In this document: one piece after another, positions 52,097 through 53,915 of the stretch
Layout of the letters: each line of letters opens with the position of its first letter
Numbering within the stretch: position 1 is the first letter of the stretch
NCBI GenBank assembly: GCA_963766005.1
Contig: CAVXYG010000015.1
Span: forward strand, 1-53,915
Source of the DNA: CAVXYG01 sp963766005
Lineage (GTDB): Bacteria > Actinomycetota > Actinomycetes > S36-B12 > GCA-2699445
DNA: 53,915 nt
Direction: 5' to 3'
Position numbers and translations under genes: made by a program
The notes under the pieces: generated by a model
The model's database searches: none
Told to the model about the DNA's origin: nothing
Seen by the model: only the letters and a program-made list of their open reading frames with translations

Positions 52097-53146
52097 TCAA
52101 CTCCTGACCGCTCGGATGCTGCGCGTCGCGACGACCGACCAGACGACCAGCAGCGCAGCCAGATAGACAGCGCCGAGATATCCCGCGCTGACGGCGCCCC
52201 AGACCTCCGCCTGCAGGGCCAGCGCCACCCCCATCGCACCCAGCGGGAACGTGAAGCCCCACCAGCCCGGATGGAACGGCAGCGGTCCCAGTCGCCGGTA
52301 GCGCTGCAGGAACATCGCCGCCAGCAGCGTGTACCAGATCCCGAATCCGGCGAGCGCGGCGGCGACGATCGAGGCGATCGGTACGGCGCCGGCCGCGATG
52401 ACACCGACGCCTTCCCCGCCCTGCACCAACCGCACCAGCGCGACGCCGGCGATGCCCGCGGGCGCCAGCGGAATCAGGTGGGACGGGGCCATCGCGGCAG
52501 GTGCCAAGGGCTCCAGGGCGAGCCGGGCGACCAGCAGGGGCAGCAGCACCAGGAAGAGCAGGAAGCCGGCGCCCCAGAAGAGCAGGCCGGCCACGAACAG
52601 GTCGTCGGCCCACTCCCCGGGCACCCGGCCGAGGTACGGCGCGAGACCCAGGGGGACCAGGACGTTCACGACCGGGGGAATGCACCAGGCGCCGTTGACG
52701 TGGGTCAGCCGCGGCAGGTCGTTGTCGGCGATGGCCAGGGCCCAGGCCACGCCGACGACGACCGCCAGCACCGACCCGAGCACCAGCAGGATGCCGCCGA
52801 TGACGTAGGCGGCATCGCCGAGAGCGTCGCCGAAGACGCGCGGCCAGGCCACCGCCAGGACGAGCAGGCCGCCCGGAGCGGTGCCGAGCAGCGCCCCCGC
52901 CGCCGGTTCGTGCAGTTCGCGGTGCAGCTGCACCCGGCCGGACGGCAGAGCCCGGCGGACGTACCGGGGCGCCAGCACGATCGCCAATCCGGTGGCGACC
53001 AGGACGAACAGTCCCGCGATCCACGTCAGCCAATCGCCTGGATCGCCGAGGCCGTCGCCGAGCCCGACGATGGCCAAGCCGATGACTGCGGTCCCCATGA
53101 CCGAGCCGTACCAGGCCGGATGCTCATGGATCGACGGCGGCTGCAT
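52097..53146 (-). CDS. TDT/SLAC1-type anion channel or transporter
   Basis: A 349-residue protein with ten helices of the tellurite-resistance/dicarboxylate transporter family (TehA, Mae1, SLAC1). The N-terminal signature is PAWYGSVMGTAVIGLAIVGL; then NGAWCIPPVVNVLVPLGL, and the C-terminal FHPGWWGFTFPLGAMGVALA is diagnostic. It moves small anions or acids across the inner membrane, the substrate being open (bicarbonate is a contextual guess). GGGAGG precedes the ATG. It lies 71 bp upstream of the DabBA gene on the same strand. Confidence 0.9.
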   Translation of the reverse strand: MQPPSIHEHPAWYGSVMGTAVIGLAIVGLGDGLGDPGDWLTWIAGLFVLVATGLAIVLAPRYVRRALPSGRVQLHRELHEPAAGALLGTAPGGLLVLAVAWPRVFGDALGDAAYVIGGILLVLGSVLAVVVGVAWALAIADNDLPRLTHVNGAWCIPPVVNVLVPLGLAPYLGRVPGEWADDLFVAGLLFWGAGFLLFLVLLPLLVARLALEPLAPAAMAPSHLIPLAPAGIAGVALVRLVQGGEGVGVIAAGAVPIASIVAAALAGFGIWYTLLAAMFLQRYRRLGPLPFHPGWWGFTFPLGAMGVALALQAEVWGAVSAGYLGAVYLAALLVVWSVVATRSIRAVRS

Positions 53147-53170
53147 GGCATGTCCTCCCGCGATGCTGGC

Positions 53171-53569
53171 TCAGGTGGTTCGACGACCGGCGGGGTTGTC
53201 GGTGTTCATCATGAACGTCGCCGCATGCTCCAGGTACTGCCACAGCTGCTCATCGAGCTCCCGTGGGAGGGTGCGCAGGTCGAGAGCGGCGCGCATATGC
53301 GCCAGCCATCGGTCCCTCGCCTCCTCATCCACGGGGAACGGTGCGTGCCGCATCCGCAGCCGCGGGTGGCCGCGTTCCTGGCTGTACGTGGTGGGTCCGC
53401 CCCAGTACTGGATGAGAAACAGCCGCAGCCGCCGCTCGGCCGGTCCCAGGTCGTGCTCCGGGTACATGGGGCGCAGCATCGGGTCCTCCGCAACACCGCG
53501 GTAGAAGTCCGCCACCAGCGCGGTGAAGAAGGCTTCACCGCCGAAGTCGTCGTACGGCGTGTCTGGCAT
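53171..53569 (-). CDS. Truncated haemoglobin, group II (GlbO-like)
   Basis: A 132-residue haem protein. Group II features: the Tyr in the B helix (ALVADFYRGV), LRLFLIQYWGGPTTYSQERG, the proximal His in LRMRHAPFPV, and the Trp in RDRWLAHMRA (G8). It binds oxygen or NO and may be linked to oxygen supply or detoxification. ATG 53569 is 6 nt after CACAAT. It lies 24 bp upstream of the TDT gene on the same strand. Confidence 0.92.
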   Translation of the reverse strand: MPDTPYDDFGGEAFFTALVADFYRGVAEDPMLRPMYPEHDLGPAERRLRLFLIQYWGGPTTYSQERGHPRLRMRHAPFPVDEEARDRWLAHMRAALDLRTLPRELDEQLWQYLEHAATFMMNTDNPAGRRTT

Positions 53570-53575
53570 ACGTCG

Positions 53576-53581
53576 ATTGTG
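53576..53581 (-). promoter_or_regulatory. -10-like CACAAT element of the globin gene
   Basis: CACAAT plus 6 nt (CGACGT) before ATG 53569; third occurrence of this hexamer and spacing in the window. Confidence 0.4.
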
Positions 53582-53809
53582 GCAGGCGTCGGATGGTGCG
53601 AGCCGTCGCCTCGGGATCGTGCGCATGCGCTGTCGGAACGCTCGAGGCGGCGGCCGACGGCGGGGGAGTGGGCGTTCCCGCCCCGGGAGCCTGGTCGCGT
53701 GCGGCCGGGCCGGACCGGCCGCCGGTGCGCCGGCAGGGCGGAGTCCGACTCGTCGCGCTGGTGGGCCGCGCCCGTCGTCGAGCAGGGCGCAGGACCTGGC
53801 TGTCCCGCC

Positions 53810-53914
53810 CTACCCGGCAGCCCGCGGATCGTCCCAGACTGCGCCGACGCCGGCAGGCGCAGCTGTCCGATCGGCGTCGATCGCCTCCGCCGCCGCCAAC
53901 TGCTCGGCCTCCAG
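53810..53914 (-). CDS. C-terminal end of an unidentified gene cut by the window edge
   Basis: A minus-strand frame reads LEAEQLAAAEAIDADRTAAP then AGVGAVWDDPRAAG and TAG at 53812-53810. The Ala/Glu composition and the frame open to the window edge suggest the end of a real gene, but 34 residues do not identify it. Confidence 0.35.
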   Translation of the reverse strand: MEAEQLAAAEAIDADRTAAPAGVGAVWDDPRAAG

Positions 53915-53915
53915 C

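Overview
This is a very GC-rich stretch of bacterial chromosome, most likely from an actinomycete (Actinomycetota). The evidence is the near-absence of A/T at third codon positions, many GTG starts, at least a dozen starts that look leaderless (a TAnnnT or CAnnnT hexamer 6-8 nt before the start codon), and the block ssb-like / ettA / thioesterase / group II truncated haemoglobin, which I recall being arranged in a similar neighbourhood in Mycobacterium. No rRNA, CRISPR array or intact mobile element is visible. Three tRNA genes are present (Lys-CTT, His-GTG, Arg-TCT), all on the minus strand.

Layout. (1) 1-6.1 kb: 3' part of an MFS drug exporter, a DUF2252 protein, a SulP anion transporter with a STAS domain, and a membrane-anchored diacylglycerol-kinase-type lipid kinase. 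(2) 6.1-10.1 kb: accessory segment with decayed IS21, DDE-integrase and IS3 pieces, a DUF3293 protein, and a two-gene module (Fic AMPylator plus TIGR02391/Ymh-like protein) under an array of four alternating operator-like sites, ending at tRNA-Lys. (3) 10.1-15.6 kb: the 5-oxoprolinase operon pxpA-pxpB-pxpC, a 15-bp tandem array of about 18 copies, tRNA-His, oligoribonuclease, a universal stress protein and a small membrane protein. (4) 15.6-26.9 kb: a two-domain FtsX-type permease, a proline-rich membrane protein with a frame slip in its G-rich repeat, a TPR protein, a very acidic small protein, MscS, a second 15-bp array, a patatin phospholipase, a 33-bp near-perfect palindrome, a lipoprotein and a hemerythrin-like protein. 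(5) 26.9-36.5 kb: a gene graveyard with fragments of YoeB toxin, K+/H+ antiporter, SDR, IS3, TetR, tyrosine recombinase and adenylate cyclase plus a frameshifted second DUF2252 gene. Inside it sit an intact NarL-type two-component system with inverted repeats in its divergent promoter region, and a few small genes. (6) 36.5-42.1 kb: a tightly overlapped operon DUF4956-VTC-CotH (likely polyphosphate-related), a divergent OmpR-type two-component system, and an integrase remnant beside tRNA-Arg. (7) 42.4-53.9 kb: a formate/nitrite channel, metallo-beta-lactamase-fold hydrolase, short SSB, EttA and thioesterase on the plus strand, then on the minus strand a truncated haemoglobin, a TDT/SLAC1-type anion channel, a 1393-residue fusion of DabB and DabA (inorganic carbon pump), and a MaoC-type dehydratase.

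The most notable items are the single-chain DabB-DabA protein next to an anion channel, and the Fic/TIGR02391 pair with its operator array, which looks like a self-regulated toxin or defence module. Several neighbouring genes handle small anions (SulP, FNT channel, TDT channel, DabBA), and two-component systems flank the polyphosphate-type operon and the remnant zone.
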